From Bacillota bacterium (GTDB lineage: Bacteria; Bacillota; Dethiobacteria; DTU022; UBA8154), in NCBI GenBank assembly GCA_029778075.1, contig JAKORA010000334.1, positions 1 through 43,755 on the forward strand: a stretch of DNA of 43,755 nucleotides, read 5' to 3'. A model generated the notes under the pieces. That model searched no databases. It was not told where the DNA came from and was given only the letters and a program-made list of their open reading frames with translations. The translations under genes were made by a program, and so were the position numbers. This document shows positions 8,522 to 20,857 of this stretch, piece after piece. Every line of letters starts with the position of its first letter. The stretch's first letter is position 1.

Positions 8522-9637
8522 TTGCTACAAAAAATTTACTTAATGGGCCGATCAGGTTCCGGAAAAACTGCCGTCGCCCTGGGCCTCTCCCTGCTCTGGA
8601 AAGAAAAAGGGTTAAATGTTGCCTATTTCAAGCCAAAAACTACGGGACACAACCTGCAGCGCAATCAGGATCCCGACGCCATTCTCTTTAAACAGGTCTT
8701 GAACCTTCCCTGGGAACCGGAACAAATAGCCCCGTTAAATTTTGAATCCATCTATATTTTTGGAGCTTCAAACCACAATCGCCTGACAGTAGAAAAAATG
8801 GAAGCGAAATTAGAAGAAAATTTCAGGGATATAGGCGATAATAACGGGATCATGGTTATAGAAGGGGGGAGTTCCCCCTGTGCCGGAATGTCCCTTTCCC
8901 TTGATGACTTCAGCCTGGCTAAAAGATGGGAAGCCCCTGTAATTTTAATTTCCAATCTGAACAAAGACTATGACTTGGATCGCATCCTTTTTTACAACAA
9001 CTTTATCCAAGCCAGGGGTCTTTATATTCTGGGGAACATTTTAAACAATCTTTCACCGGCGGCCCTCGATAAGGCCAGGAACATTTACCGTCCCTTACTG
9101 GAAGAAAAAGGCTATAAAGTGTTGGGTATAATCCCGGCACATCCTGCCATAACCTTTCCTACCGTAGCCGAGTTTCACGAAACGCTGCAAGGGGAGATCC
9201 TGTGCGGAGAAGAAAACATGGGGCTACCGGTAGAGGAGATTGTGGTGGGAACCATGACCATTGAAAGTGCCCTGAGGTATCTGCGCAGAGCTTTAAACAA
9301 GGCCGTTATTACCGGAGGGGATCGAAGCGACATGGCTTTGACAGCCCTGGAAACAAGCACTTCCGTCCTCATCCTTACAGGAGGTCTGCATCCCGATATC
9401 CGCGTAATTGCACGTGCCCGGGAGAAAGGTATCCCTGTGATCCTCGTTCATTTCGATACTTATACCACCATTGGGGCACTGCAAGGCATTGCCAGGCAGA
9501 TTCGCCCCCAGGACAGCAGAACCATATCGCTAATCAAAGAAGAAGTGGCGCGTAATTGTTCTTGGGAAAAAATCGAGGAGGGAATAGAATCCTACAGTGT
9601 CTTTTCTTCTACTGAAAGAGGTGCTGAAGGACAGTAG
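8522..9637 (+). CDS. P-loop/DRTGG-domain protein (phosphotransacetylase N-domain-like)
   Basis: This 371-aa protein has an N-terminal BioD-like P-loop (YLMGRSGSGKTAVALGLSLL) and a C-terminal DRTGG-type domain (VITGGDRSDMALTALETSTS). The arrangement matches COG0857, the regulatory half of long phosphotransacetylases, without the catalytic Pta domain. The TTG start at 8522 has AGGAGG 7 nt upstream; the SD lies inside the end of the synthetase gene. Such stand-alone proteins are often paired with ADP-forming acyl-CoA synthetases, as here, which suggests a nucleotide-sensing role (inference). The 3' end overlaps the convergent nth by 46 bp. Confidence 0.78.
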   Translation: MLQKIYLMGRSGSGKTAVALGLSLLWKEKGLNVAYFKPKTTGHNLQRNQDPDAILFKQVLNLPWEPEQIAPLNFESIYIFGASNHNRLTVEKMEAKLEENFRDIGDNNGIMVIEGGSSPCAGMSLSLDDFSLAKRWEAPVILISNLNKDYDLDRILFYNNFIQARGLYILGNILNNLSPAALDKARNIYRPLLEEKGYKVLGIIPAHPAITFPTVAEFHETLQGEILCGEENMGLPVEEIVVGTMTIESALRYLRRALNKAVITGGDRSDMALTALETSTSVLILTGGLHPDIRVIARAREKGIPVILVHFDTYTTIGALQGIARQIRPQDSRTISLIKEEVARNCSWEKIEEGIESYSVFSSTERGAEGQ

Positions 9638-10257
9638 AGGCTCAGGGAGCAGGAACTGCACAAGGGTTTTCTGGCCCGGCAAACCCGGCGACCATGCGCA
9701 ATCAGCCGGTGATGGGTTTCGCTCCAGAGTTCCGGGGGTAATAAACGACAGATGTCTTCTTCCACGGCTAAAGGGGTTTTTCTTTTGCTCCACCCAAGAC
9801 GCCGGCATAGACGCTGCACATGAGTATCCACGGCAAAGGCAGGAATACCAAAAGCATTGCTTAAAACCACATTCGCCGTTTTACGGCCCACCCCGGGAAG
9901 CGTCATAAGCTCTTCTCTCGTCCGGGGAACCTCGCCGCCGAATTTTTCACACAACAGGCGCGAGGTTTCCATAATTTGCCGGCTCTTTTGCCGGTATAAT
10001 CCGCATCCTTTGATCGCTTTTTCCAGCCAGGCAACTCCCCGGTCCAAAATGTCACAGGGGCCTTTTATTTGCGAAAAAAGCCTTCCCGTAATCTTGTTTA
10101 CCTGCTGATCCGTTGTCTGCGCGGAGAGTATTGCGGCCAGAAGCAGCTCAAAAGGAGTGTTATAGCGTAAGGCCGTTGTTGCCGCCGGGTATTCCTGCTC
10201 CAGGATTTGTAAGATCTTTTTAATGCTAGAAGGTTTTTTGTTAATATTATTTTCCAA
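9592..10257 (-). CDS. nth: Endonuclease III
   Basis: This is a DNA glycosylase/AP lyase for oxidised pyrimidines. The helix-hairpin-helix LPGVGRKTANVVL carries the catalytic Lys, FAVDTHVQR the catalytic Asp, and CRARKPLCSSCSLSLYC is the C-x6-C-x2-C-x5-C ligand set for the [4Fe-4S] cluster. I choose TTG 10257 (AAGGGAG about 10 nt upstream), giving 221 aa, the usual size. The frame is open to 10320 but that part has no ribosome site. The start overlaps the 3' end of the broken malic enzyme gene, so nth was probably the last gene of that operon. Confidence 0.9.
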   Translation of the reverse strand: MENNINKKPSSIKKILQILEQEYPAATTALRYNTPFELLLAAILSAQTTDQQVNKITGRLFSQIKGPCDILDRGVAWLEKAIKGCGLYRQKSRQIMETSRLLCEKFGGEVPRTREELMTLPGVGRKTANVVLSNAFGIPAFAVDTHVQRLCRRLGWSKRKTPLAVEEDICRLLPPELWSETHHRLIAHGRRVCRARKPLCSSCSLSLYCPSAPLSVEEKTL

Positions 10258-11414
10258 TCTTTCGAGCTCCCTTAATACCCCTTCCTTTTCCCCATCTCTT
10301 CGGCACAGGTATAATACCACTCTCCATAAGCAACTTGGTTTGCTCTTGAGCTCGTTTAATTTTTTGCAGGGCGGTTTGGTACACTGTTTCCCGATCCAGT
10401 TTCAGGCGGGCAACTCCTTCCGTAATAGCCTGCATAGCGGTGGCAGCGGCGACCCTGGGGTATACCTCCCGGTCATCCATAACCGGTAGTATTTTTTCCG
10501 GATTTAGTCTTTTTTCGGAGGCGCAAGCAGCCAGTTCCTTTGCCGCGGCTATGCACATGGTATCCGTAATAGTGCTGGCCTGAACATCCAGAACACCGCG
10601 AAAAATAGCAGGGAAACCAAGGGAATTGTTAACCTGATTGGGAAAATCGGAACGTCCGGTTGCTACCACGGCAGCACCGGCTTCCTTGGCCTCCCAGGGC
10701 CATATTTCCGGAACGGGATTGGCGCAAGCAAATACTATGGCGTCTTTGGCCATTGCCTCTACCCATTCTTTTTTAATTGTATCCGGCCCCGGCCTGGAAA
10801 GGGCGATTACTACATCAGCATCCTTCATGGCTTCCGGGATACCCCTGTACACCCGCCTGTGTTGCTAATCTCGATCATGTCGAGCTTCTCCCGGTGAGCT
10901 TCTGTAATATCGTTCCTGCCTTTATGCAGTATCCCCTTGCTGTCACACATAACAATATTTTTGCCGGGAACACCGGCAGCCAGTAAAAGGCGGGCGGTGG
11001 CAACATTTGCCGCACCCACGCCAATCATCGCTATTTTAACCTTCTCCAACTCTTTATCCACTATCTGCAAAGCGTTGAACAGCCCGGCTAAAGTAACACA
11101 GGCTGTCCTGCTGATCATCATGCCACACAGGGATATGGCACTCCCGGCGCAGCCGCTCCAGGATGTAAAAACATTTGGGGCTGGCAATATCCTCCAAATT
11201 GATACCGCCGAAACTCGGCTGCAACATTTTCCTTACGGGCTTGAATAGCCCGGCAGGGAGCCGCCACCCCCGGAGTATACCATACGGCGAAATCATGGTA
11301 ATCATGGACGGCAGCCTTCAGGGTTACCTCCACCTTACCCTGGTAAAAAGGATGTAATTTCATGGCCTCTTCAGCAGGTTTCTCTGCATTGGCCAACAAC
11401 TCCTCCTTATTCAA
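10247..11414 (-). pseudogene. NAD(P)-dependent malic enzyme, disrupted
   Basis: Malic enzyme decarboxylates malate to pyruvate. Its parts are spread over three frames. The N-terminal part (from ATG 11414, [19 protein letters not shown]) breaks near 11230, where about 70 residues usually found before [11 protein letters not shown] are missing. The HDDQ segment at about 11125 lacks one base, so [15 protein letters not shown] is shifted. A further one-base lesion near 10855 separates EISNTGG from YRGIPEAMKDADVVIALSRPG. The NAD-binding part (MIGVGAANVATARLLLAAGV) and the C-terminus remain readable. With three lesions including an internal deletion, activity is very unlikely unless the assembly is wrong. 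It lies between fumarase beta and nth. Confidence 0.87.
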
Positions 11415-11484
11415 GGGCCTGACCTCCCCTCTGTCTTAAAAATTAATCCCAAGAACCAATACTTAACGATGTTTATCTTTGCTC

Positions 11485-12042
11485 TTACTGCTCCAGATTA
11501 TATTTCTTACGTCCCTCTTCATAGAGATCGCCGCCGTAAGCATCATTAATGACAATAGCCGGGAAATCTTCCACGACAAGACGGTAGATGGCCTCCGTCC
11601 CCAGTTCGGGATAGGCCACGACCTCCGCCTCCTTAATAGCCTTGGACAGCAGGGCTCCGGCACCCCCTGTAGCGGCAAGGTATACCCCTTTGTAATCTTT
11701 TAAAGCCTGGCGGGTGGACTGATTACGGCTCCCCTTGCCCATTAAAGCCTTGACGCCGCAGCGCAGCATAGCGGGAGTATAGGCATCCATCCTGCCGCTG
11801 GTGGTAGGACCGGCAGAACCGATAACCCGCCCGGGGGGAGCCGGAGTTGGCCCAACATAGTAGATGATCTGTCCTTTTAAATCGACAGGCCATGGCTCTC
11901 CTCTCGCCAGCAACTCCGCCAGCTTCTGGTGGGCAGCGTCCCGGGCGGTATAGACCACTCCGGAGACAAGAACTTTATCGCCTGCTCTCAATTTCAAAAC
12001 ATCTTCGTCGGACAAAGGGGGGTTGATCCTTTTTATCTCCAT
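11485..12042 (-). CDS. Class I fumarate hydratase (tartrate dehydratase type), beta subunit
   Basis: This is the C-terminal (beta) part of the oxygen-sensitive [4Fe-4S] fumarase that hydrates fumarate to malate. The 185-aa reading frame looks intact, with the family segments IIYYVGPTPAPPGRVIGSAGPTTSGRMD (written here in part), GKGSRNQSTRQAL and FPAIVINDAYGGDLYEE. AAGGAGG precedes ATG 12042. In class I heterodimers the alpha subunit is also essential; only its last 60-65 codons survive just upstream. This gene may therefore be an orphan in early decay, unless an alpha subunit is encoded elsewhere. Confidence 0.87.
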   Translation of the reverse strand: MEIKRINPPLSDEDVLKLRAGDKVLVSGVVYTARDAAHQKLAELLARGEPWPVDLKGQIIYYVGPTPAPPGRVIGSAGPTTSGRMDAYTPAMLRCGVKALMGKGSRNQSTRQALKDYKGVYLAATGGAGALLSKAIKEAEVVAYPELGTEAIYRLVVEDFPAIVINDAYGGDLYEEGRKKYNLEQ

Positions 12043-12068
12043 CCAACCGGAGGCCTCCTTGAAAATAG

Positions 12069-12270
12069 TTAAATAATGCGTTCAACATGGCGGCTGGCAT
12101 GGCAGTTTATATTAAACGGCTACCGGCAAGCTCGCAATATGGCAGGGAAAGGCTTCGATGTGCACTGCCAGGGCTGTAAAGCGCCCGCCAAATCCCTGGG
12201 GCCCGATCCCCGTCCTGTTTATTTTTTCCAGAAGCTCCATTTCCAGGCCGGCATAGAGCGGATAATATAA
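12069..12270 (-). pseudogene. Class I fumarate hydratase alpha subunit, C-terminal remnant
   Basis: On the minus strand the frame reads LYAGLEMELLEKINRTGIG then PQGFGGRFTALAVHIEAFP, the conserved end of fumarase alpha. One extra base near 12114-12117 shifts the last stretch, so VAV is followed by a stop, while the other frame continues NINCHASRHVERII to a stop at 12069. Everything upstream of about residue 220 of a normal alpha subunit is gone; upstream is non-coding leader of the plus-strand comFB gene. The remnant sits 27 bp before the beta subunit, as in intact operons. Confidence 0.82.
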
Positions 12271-12366
12271 TTATGATAAGCAGGAGAGGAGAACAATACT
12301 GTCGAATACAACCAGTGTTCTGTTAATCCATTCCCCTGAAAATATTTTTTGGAAGGATGATATGCC

Positions 12367-15989
<3,623 letters not shown>

Positions 15990-16063
15990 TTAAAGTCCTC
16001 CCTTATGGCTGTTCCTCTATGAAAAAACGTCTGCGGCTTATTCTGCCGGTTAACAGAAGGGTT

Positions 16064-17617
16064 CTAATGTTTGAAGTAGCGCTTCCCAGTAAACAACATG
16101 GCCATACGATATTTTTCACATGTTTCGATAACCTCTTGATCCCGTGCCGATCCCCCCGGCTGAATGACAGCTGTTACTCCTTCAGCAGCCGCTATTTCCA
16201 CGCCGTCTTTAAAGGGGAAGAAAGCATCAGAGGCCATAACGCTTCCCTTGATATTCTCGCCGGCCTGGTTTGCGGCGATCCTAACCGCTCCCACCCGGCT
16301 CATTTGGCCGGCGCCTATCCCCAGGGTCTGCTGCCTCTTGGCTATAACAATGGCGTTTGACTTTACATGTTTGACAACCTTCAGGGCGAATAACAGATCT
16401 TTAATCTCCTGTTCCGTCGGCTTTCTCGCGGTTACGCATCGCCATTGGGTGGGATCGTATGTTTCCTGGAGATCATCCTGCAAAAGCAGCCCTCCGCCGA
16501 CCTTTTTGAAATCAAGCCCTTTCTTGCGGTTCTCCTGGGGAACAAAGGCGATCTCCAGCAAGCGAATATTTTTCTTGGAGGAAAATATCTCCAGGGCTTC
16601 TCTGGAGAAAGAAGGCGCGGCGATAACCTCTAAAAAGATCTTGGACATCAACAGGGCTGTTTCCCTATCAACCTCCCTGTTTAAGGCCACTATTCCACCG
16701 AAAATAGAAACCGGGTCGGCATCATGGGCTTTGCGGTAAGCCTCCACCAGGCTATCGGCAGAGCCGACGCCACAAGGGTTGGTATGTTTTACCGCTACAG
16801 CAGTCGGTTCTGTAAATTCCCTGACCAGCTCCCAGGCTGCGTTAAGGTCATTGATATTGTTAAAAGAAAGCTCTTTTCCCTGGAGCTGTCTGGCTGCTGC
16901 CACTGAGCCGTTTTCCGGGAGGGGTTCGTGGTAGAAAGAGGCTTTCTGGTGCGGGTTTTCTCCGTAGCGTAACTCCTGGGCCTTGACAAAGGGCAGGGCA
17001 AACCGCTCGGGGAATTTAGCGTCCCCATCTTCCTTCAACCCCCGCAGGTAGTTGCTGATAATACTATCATAGTAGGCGGTATGTGAGAAAGCCTCCACCG
17101 CAAGATTATAGCGTGTTTCCAGGGAGAGGTCCCCTTTATGGCGAAGCTCTTCAATAACCATGCTGTATTTGGCCGGTTCCACCACGACAATGACGTCCCT
17201 GTAATTTTTCGCGGCAGACCTTACCATGGTCGGCCCTCCGATATCAATGTTTTCGATCGCCTCCTCCAGGGTAACGTTATCCCTGGCAATCACTTCCGGG
17301 AAAGGATAGAGGTTGACCGCCACCAGGTCAATTGCTTCAATGCCATGTTTCTGCATCTGCTCAAGATGAAGGGCAGAGTCTCTGCGGCCGAGGATTCCGC
17401 CGTGAACCAGGGGGTGGAGAGTTTTCAGGCGCCCCTCCAAAATTTCGGGGAAACCTGTGAGCTCGCTTATATCCTTGACTTTAACCCCGGCCTCCCGCAG
17501 AGCTTTGGCGGTCCCTCCCGTAGAAATTATCTCCCAGCCCATTGCTTCCAGTTCCTGGGCAAAGATTACCACTCCGGTTTTATCGGAAACACTGATAAGA
17601 GCTTTTCTAGTTTTCAT
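16064..17617 (-). CDS. purH: Bifunctional AICAR transformylase/IMP cyclohydrolase
   Basis: PurH performs the last two steps to IMP. The 517-aa protein starts with the IMP cyclohydrolase (MGS-like) domain (KALISVSDKTGVVIFAQEL, and ILEGRLKTLHPLVHGGILGRRD). The C-terminal transformylase contains AVKHTNPCGVGSA and the KSNAIVIAKRQQTLGIGAGQ segment. The start at 17617 overlaps the end of purN by 11 bp, which suggests translational coupling. Confidence 0.96.
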   Translation of the reverse strand: MKTRKALISVSDKTGVVIFAQELEAMGWEIISTGGTAKALREAGVKVKDISELTGFPEILEGRLKTLHPLVHGGILGRRDSALHLEQMQKHGIEAIDLVAVNLYPFPEVIARDNVTLEEAIENIDIGGPTMVRSAAKNYRDVIVVVEPAKYSMVIEELRHKGDLSLETRYNLAVEAFSHTAYYDSIISNYLRGLKEDGDAKFPERFALPFVKAQELRYGENPHQKASFYHEPLPENGSVAAARQLQGKELSFNNINDLNAAWELVREFTEPTAVAVKHTNPCGVGSADSLVEAYRKAHDADPVSIFGGIVALNREVDRETALLMSKIFLEVIAAPSFSREALEIFSSKKNIRLLEIAFVPQENRKKGLDFKKVGGGLLLQDDLQETYDPTQWRCVTARKPTEQEIKDLLFALKVVKHVKSNAIVIAKRQQTLGIGAGQMSRVGAVRIAANQAGENIKGSVMASDAFFPFKDGVEIAAAEGVTAVIQPGGSARDQEVIETCEKYRMAMLFTGKRYFKH

Positions 17618-18212
17618 CTCTGAAACATCTTCTCCCTTCTATTCTTAATTTGCCCTCCATAAAAAGCCGGATAGCTTGGGGGTAAAGACGGTGTTCGGCC
17701 TGGTGGATCCGTTCGTGCAAGGATTCCACTGTATCATCATCATAAACGGGGACAGCCTCCTGGAGAATAATTGGCCCTGTGTCCAACCCCTCATCAACAA
17801 AATGAACCGTACAGCCGCTCACTTTTACCCCGTAGTCCAGGGCCTGTTTGACACCTTCCAGCCCGGGAAAAGCAGGCAGAAGTGAAGGATGTATATTCAT
17901 TATTTTGCCCCTGTACTTGTCAATAATAACAGGAGATACCAGGCGCATATAGCCGGCTAGAATAACCAGATCAATTCCTCTTTCTTCTAACAGGGCGGCG
18001 ATAGCTTCATCGAAGGCTTTTCTTCCCGGGTAATCCCGCGGATTTATATAGATGGCCTCAATATTATGGTGCCTGGCCCTTTCAAGGGCATAGGCATCCT
18101 TGACATCGCTGATTACGGTCTTTATACGTCCTTTTATTTCCCCCCTTTCCACGGCATCGATAATGGCTTGCAAATTACTTCCATAACCTGAAGCCAGCAC
18201 AGCCATATCCAT
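17607..18212 (-). CDS. purN: Phosphoribosylglycinamide formyltransferase, folate-dependent
   Basis: PurN formylates GAR with 10-formyl-THF. The fold is visible from MDMAVLASGYGSNLQAII onward, with the active-site region NIHPSLLPAFPGLEG and HFVDEGLDTGPII. I choose ATG 18212 because GGGAGGG lies 8 nt upstream and family members begin here (201 aa). The frame extends to 18242 without an SD. Confidence 0.95.
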   Translation of the reverse strand: MDMAVLASGYGSNLQAIIDAVERGEIKGRIKTVISDVKDAYALERARHHNIEAIYINPRDYPGRKAFDEAIAALLEERGIDLVILAGYMRLVSPVIIDKYRGKIMNIHPSLLPAFPGLEGVKQALDYGVKVSGCTVHFVDEGLDTGPIILQEAVPVYDDDTVESLHERIHQAEHRLYPQAIRLFMEGKLRIEGRRCFRDEN

Positions 18213-18247
18213 TTTTTTACCCTCCCTAAATAATTGCGTCACCCTTC

Positions 18248-19288
18248 TTAAAGGATCTCCACTCCCTGTTCGTCGCCTTTCTTTTCGGCGATTAGGCCAA
18301 TTTCCCAGGCTTTTTCTCCTGTGCTGCGGATCTGCTCCAGCACCAGGGCAGATATCTCCGGTGCAGTGACCAGAACCATACCGATACCCATATTGAAGGT
18401 GCGGAACATTTCCCTCTCCTCCACGTGGCCGTACTTCTGTATAAAAGGAAAGACTGGCGGGACCTCCCAGCTCTTCTTTCTGAGGAGAGCTTTTAATCCT
18501 GCCGGTAAAATTCTCGGCAGGTTAAGCTCCAGACCGCCGCCGGTGATATGCGCTATCCCCTTAAGCTCATACCGGCGCAGCAAAGGAAGAATCAGGGGAA
18601 CATAAATAATTGTCGGTTTAAGCAACTCTTCTCCTAGGGTACACCCCAGTTCCGGCAAAAATTGATCCAGGCTTAAGCCGGCATGCTCCAGCAACACTTT
18701 TCTTACCAGGGAAAACCCGTTACTGTGAAGCCCGCTGGAGGCGACACCGATAAGAATATCGCCCGGAGCGATATGCTCGCCTGTAATGATGTTTTCTTTC
18801 TCGGCAATACCTACGGCAAAACCGGCCAGATCGTATTCTCCGGGAGGGTAAAAACCCGGCATTTCTGCCGTCTCGCCACCCAGAAGGGCGCAGCCGGCTT
18901 GCCGGCAACCCTCCACTACCCCCCCGATTATCTCGGTTGCCTTATCCACATCAAGTTTTCCCACCGCAAGATAATCGAGGAAAAAAAGTGGTTCGGCGCC
19001 CTGGACAATCAAATCGTTTACGCACATAGCCACGGCATCTATACCTACAGTATCATGTTTATCCAGCATGAAGGCAATTTTCAACTTTGTTCCCACCCCG
19101 TCGGTGGCAGCAGCAAAAACAGGATCTTTAAAAGCGTGCAGGTTAGGGCGGAAAAAGCCGGCAAACCCGCCGATATCCGTTAAAACCTCTGGACGGAAAG
19201 TGGTGCGGACCATCGCTTTGATGCTTTGCACCACCTCCTCTCCCGCATCAATGTTAACTCCTGCTTTTTTATAATCGAAACTTTCCAC
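18248..19288 (-). CDS. purM: Phosphoribosylformylglycinamidine cyclo-ligase (AIR synthetase)
   Basis: PurM closes the imidazole ring of AIR with ATP. The 346-aa protein has the expected motifs: [20 protein letters not shown] near the N-terminus, [14 protein letters not shown] in the middle and [15 protein letters not shown] in the second half. The start is GTG 19288 with GAGGGTG upstream. It lies between purF and purN with short spacers, typical of a Gram-positive pur operon. Confidence 0.96.
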   Translation of the reverse strand: MESFDYKKAGVNIDAGEEVVQSIKAMVRTTFRPEVLTDIGGFAGFFRPNLHAFKDPVFAAATDGVGTKLKIAFMLDKHDTVGIDAVAMCVNDLIVQGAEPLFFLDYLAVGKLDVDKATEIIGGVVEGCRQAGCALLGGETAEMPGFYPPGEYDLAGFAVGIAEKENIITGEHIAPGDILIGVASSGLHSNGFSLVRKVLLEHAGLSLDQFLPELGCTLGEELLKPTIIYVPLILPLLRRYELKGIAHITGGGLELNLPRILPAGLKALLRKKSWEVPPVFPFIQKYGHVEEREMFRTFNMGIGMVLVTAPEISALVLEQIRSTGEKAWEIGLIAEKKGDEQGVEIL

Positions 19289-19307
19289 AGTGTCACCCTC
19301 TTACCTC

Positions 19308-20672
19308 TTAAATAGGATATTCGCCGGTAAAACAGGCCAGGCAGAAGTCCTCCGCCGGCATCCCTACCGCCTCCAACACTCTCTGGAGACTCAGGTACCC
19401 CAGGGAAGTAGCCCCGATTTCCTGCCGAATTTCTTCGATTTTGCGCTTCGCGGCAATCAGTTCTTCGGAATTCTGCATATCAATACCGTAAAAACAGGGT
19501 GAAATTATCGGTGAGGAACTGATTCGCAGGTGGACTTCTTTGGCTCCCGCTTTAAAGAACATGTCTACCAGCTTCTTGCTCGTCGTGCCTCTAACGATAG
19601 AGTCGTCCACGACGACAATCCGCTTTCCTTCTACCACTTTTTTTATGGGATTTAACTTCAACTGCACCCCGATATTACGGATCTCCTGCCGCGGTTGAAT
19701 AAAGGTGCGTCCAATATAACGGTTTTTAATCAAGCCGACTTCATAGGGTAACCCTATCTCTTCGGCATAACCGGAGGCGGCTGCAATGCTGGAGTCCGGA
19801 ACTCCCGTAACGATATCTGCCGCTGCGGGATGCTCGCGGGCCAGCAGGCGCCCGAGCTTCTTGCGCACCAGATGAACATTTTTTCCGTTAATATTGCTAT
19901 CGGGCCTGGCAAAATAGATAAATTCAAAAATACAGAGAGCCGAGCGCGGGGAGGGCAGGATCTGGGTACTGGTCATCCCCTCTTTCGTTATAACTACCAT
20001 TTCCCCCGGGTTAATATCCCGGATCATTTCCGCGCCAATCGTGTCGAAGGCACAGCTCTCCGAAGCCAGGACATAGTAATCGTTCCACCGTCCCAGGGAA
20101 AGGGGCCTCATTCCGTAAGGATCGCGCAGACCCACAAGTTTATCTTCCGTCAAGAAAAGAAAAGAATAGGCTCCACGAAGATAAGGTAGGACAGCTTTAA
20201 GGGAAGTTACCAGATCATCGTTACCGTAGCGGGCAATCAGGTGGGTTATAAGCTCGCTGTCGGTCGTGGTCTGAAAGATAGAACCTTCTTTTTCCAACCT
20301 GTCCCTCAGTTCACCGGCATTCACCAGGTTCCCGTTATGGGCGACAGAAAGGCATCCGTGGCGGTAACGGATTAAAAGCGGCTGAGCGTTCTCCGGGCGT
20401 GTTCCGCCGGTAGTGGAATAACGCACATGCCCGATAGCGGCCTGCGCAGGAATATTCTCCAGATTACGGAAATGAGGAAAGACTTCAGAAACCAGCCCCG
20501 GGCTTTTCTTTACATGAACCTTTTCCCCGTCGCTCAGAGCAATTCCGGCGCTCTCCTGTCCACGATGCTGCAGGGCATAAAGGGCATAGTTAGTCAGGCG
20601 TAGCAAATCCTCTCCCGGTGCAAAGATGCCAAATAATCCACAAGCCTCTTCCATTTTGTCTTGGGTTAACAT
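19308..20672 (-). CDS. purF: Amidophosphoribosyltransferase, Fe-S type
   Basis: PurF commits PRPP to purine synthesis. The catalytic Cys of the glutaminase follows a short propeptide (MLTQDKMEEA then CGLFGIF), as in Bacillus PurF, which is matured by cleavage before this Cys. The PRPP loop is IVVVDDSIVRGTT. Cysteines in ALCIFEFIYFARPDS, ISPCFYGID and DFCLACF match the [4Fe-4S] ligands of Bacillus PurF. I use ATG 20672 rather than 20681, because GGAAGGG sits against the upstream ATG but at good spacing from the second. No purL, purQ, purS or purC lies upstream of it. Confidence 0.94.
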   Translation of the reverse strand: MLTQDKMEEACGLFGIFAPGEDLLRLTNYALYALQHRGQESAGIALSDGEKVHVKKSPGLVSEVFPHFRNLENIPAQAAIGHVRYSTTGGTRPENAQPLLIRYRHGCLSVAHNGNLVNAGELRDRLEKEGSIFQTTTDSELITHLIARYGNDDLVTSLKAVLPYLRGAYSFLFLTEDKLVGLRDPYGMRPLSLGRWNDYYVLASESCAFDTIGAEMIRDINPGEMVVITKEGMTSTQILPSPRSALCIFEFIYFARPDSNINGKNVHLVRKKLGRLLAREHPAAADIVTGVPDSSIAAASGYAEEIGLPYEVGLIKNRYIGRTFIQPRQEIRNIGVQLKLNPIKKVVEGKRIVVVDDSIVRGTTSKKLVDMFFKAGAKEVHLRISSSPIISPCFYGIDMQNSEELIAAKRKIEEIRQEIGATSLGYLSLQRVLEAVGMPAEDFCLACFTGEYPI

Positions 20673-20724
20673 GGAGCACATCCCTTCCAGGTGTCAATTA
20701 TTTTGAATTAACGATTCCCAGAGT

Positions 20725-20844
20725 TTAACCGGCTCCTTGCAGCATGCCAGTAGTTCGGATAAAAGCTGTTTCCTTGATCATCTCTATTTCCCGGGGAAAG
20801 ATCAGTTCCAGGCACACATAGATTATGAAGCTCTTTTTTTCCAT
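20725..20844 (-). CDS. Short ORF of unknown nature between purB and purF
   Basis: A 39-codon frame starts MEKKSFIIYVCLELIFP after an AGAGGCG sequence and ends at 20725. I recognise no family. It starts 14 nt after the purB stop and ends 53 nt before the purF start. In many relatives purC, purS, purQ and purL fill this position, so the piece could be a scar left after their loss, but it shows no clear similarity to their ends. It could also be a non-coding spacer. Confidence 0.3.
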   Translation of the reverse strand: MEKKSFIIYVCLELIFPREIEMIKETAFIRTTGMLQGAG

Positions 20845-20857
20845 AGCATCGCCTCTT

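Noticed and set aside
12076-12270. Open frame of 64 codons on the plus strand
   Set aside because: It is the antisense reading of the fumarase alpha remnant, which has clear conserved motifs on the minus strand.
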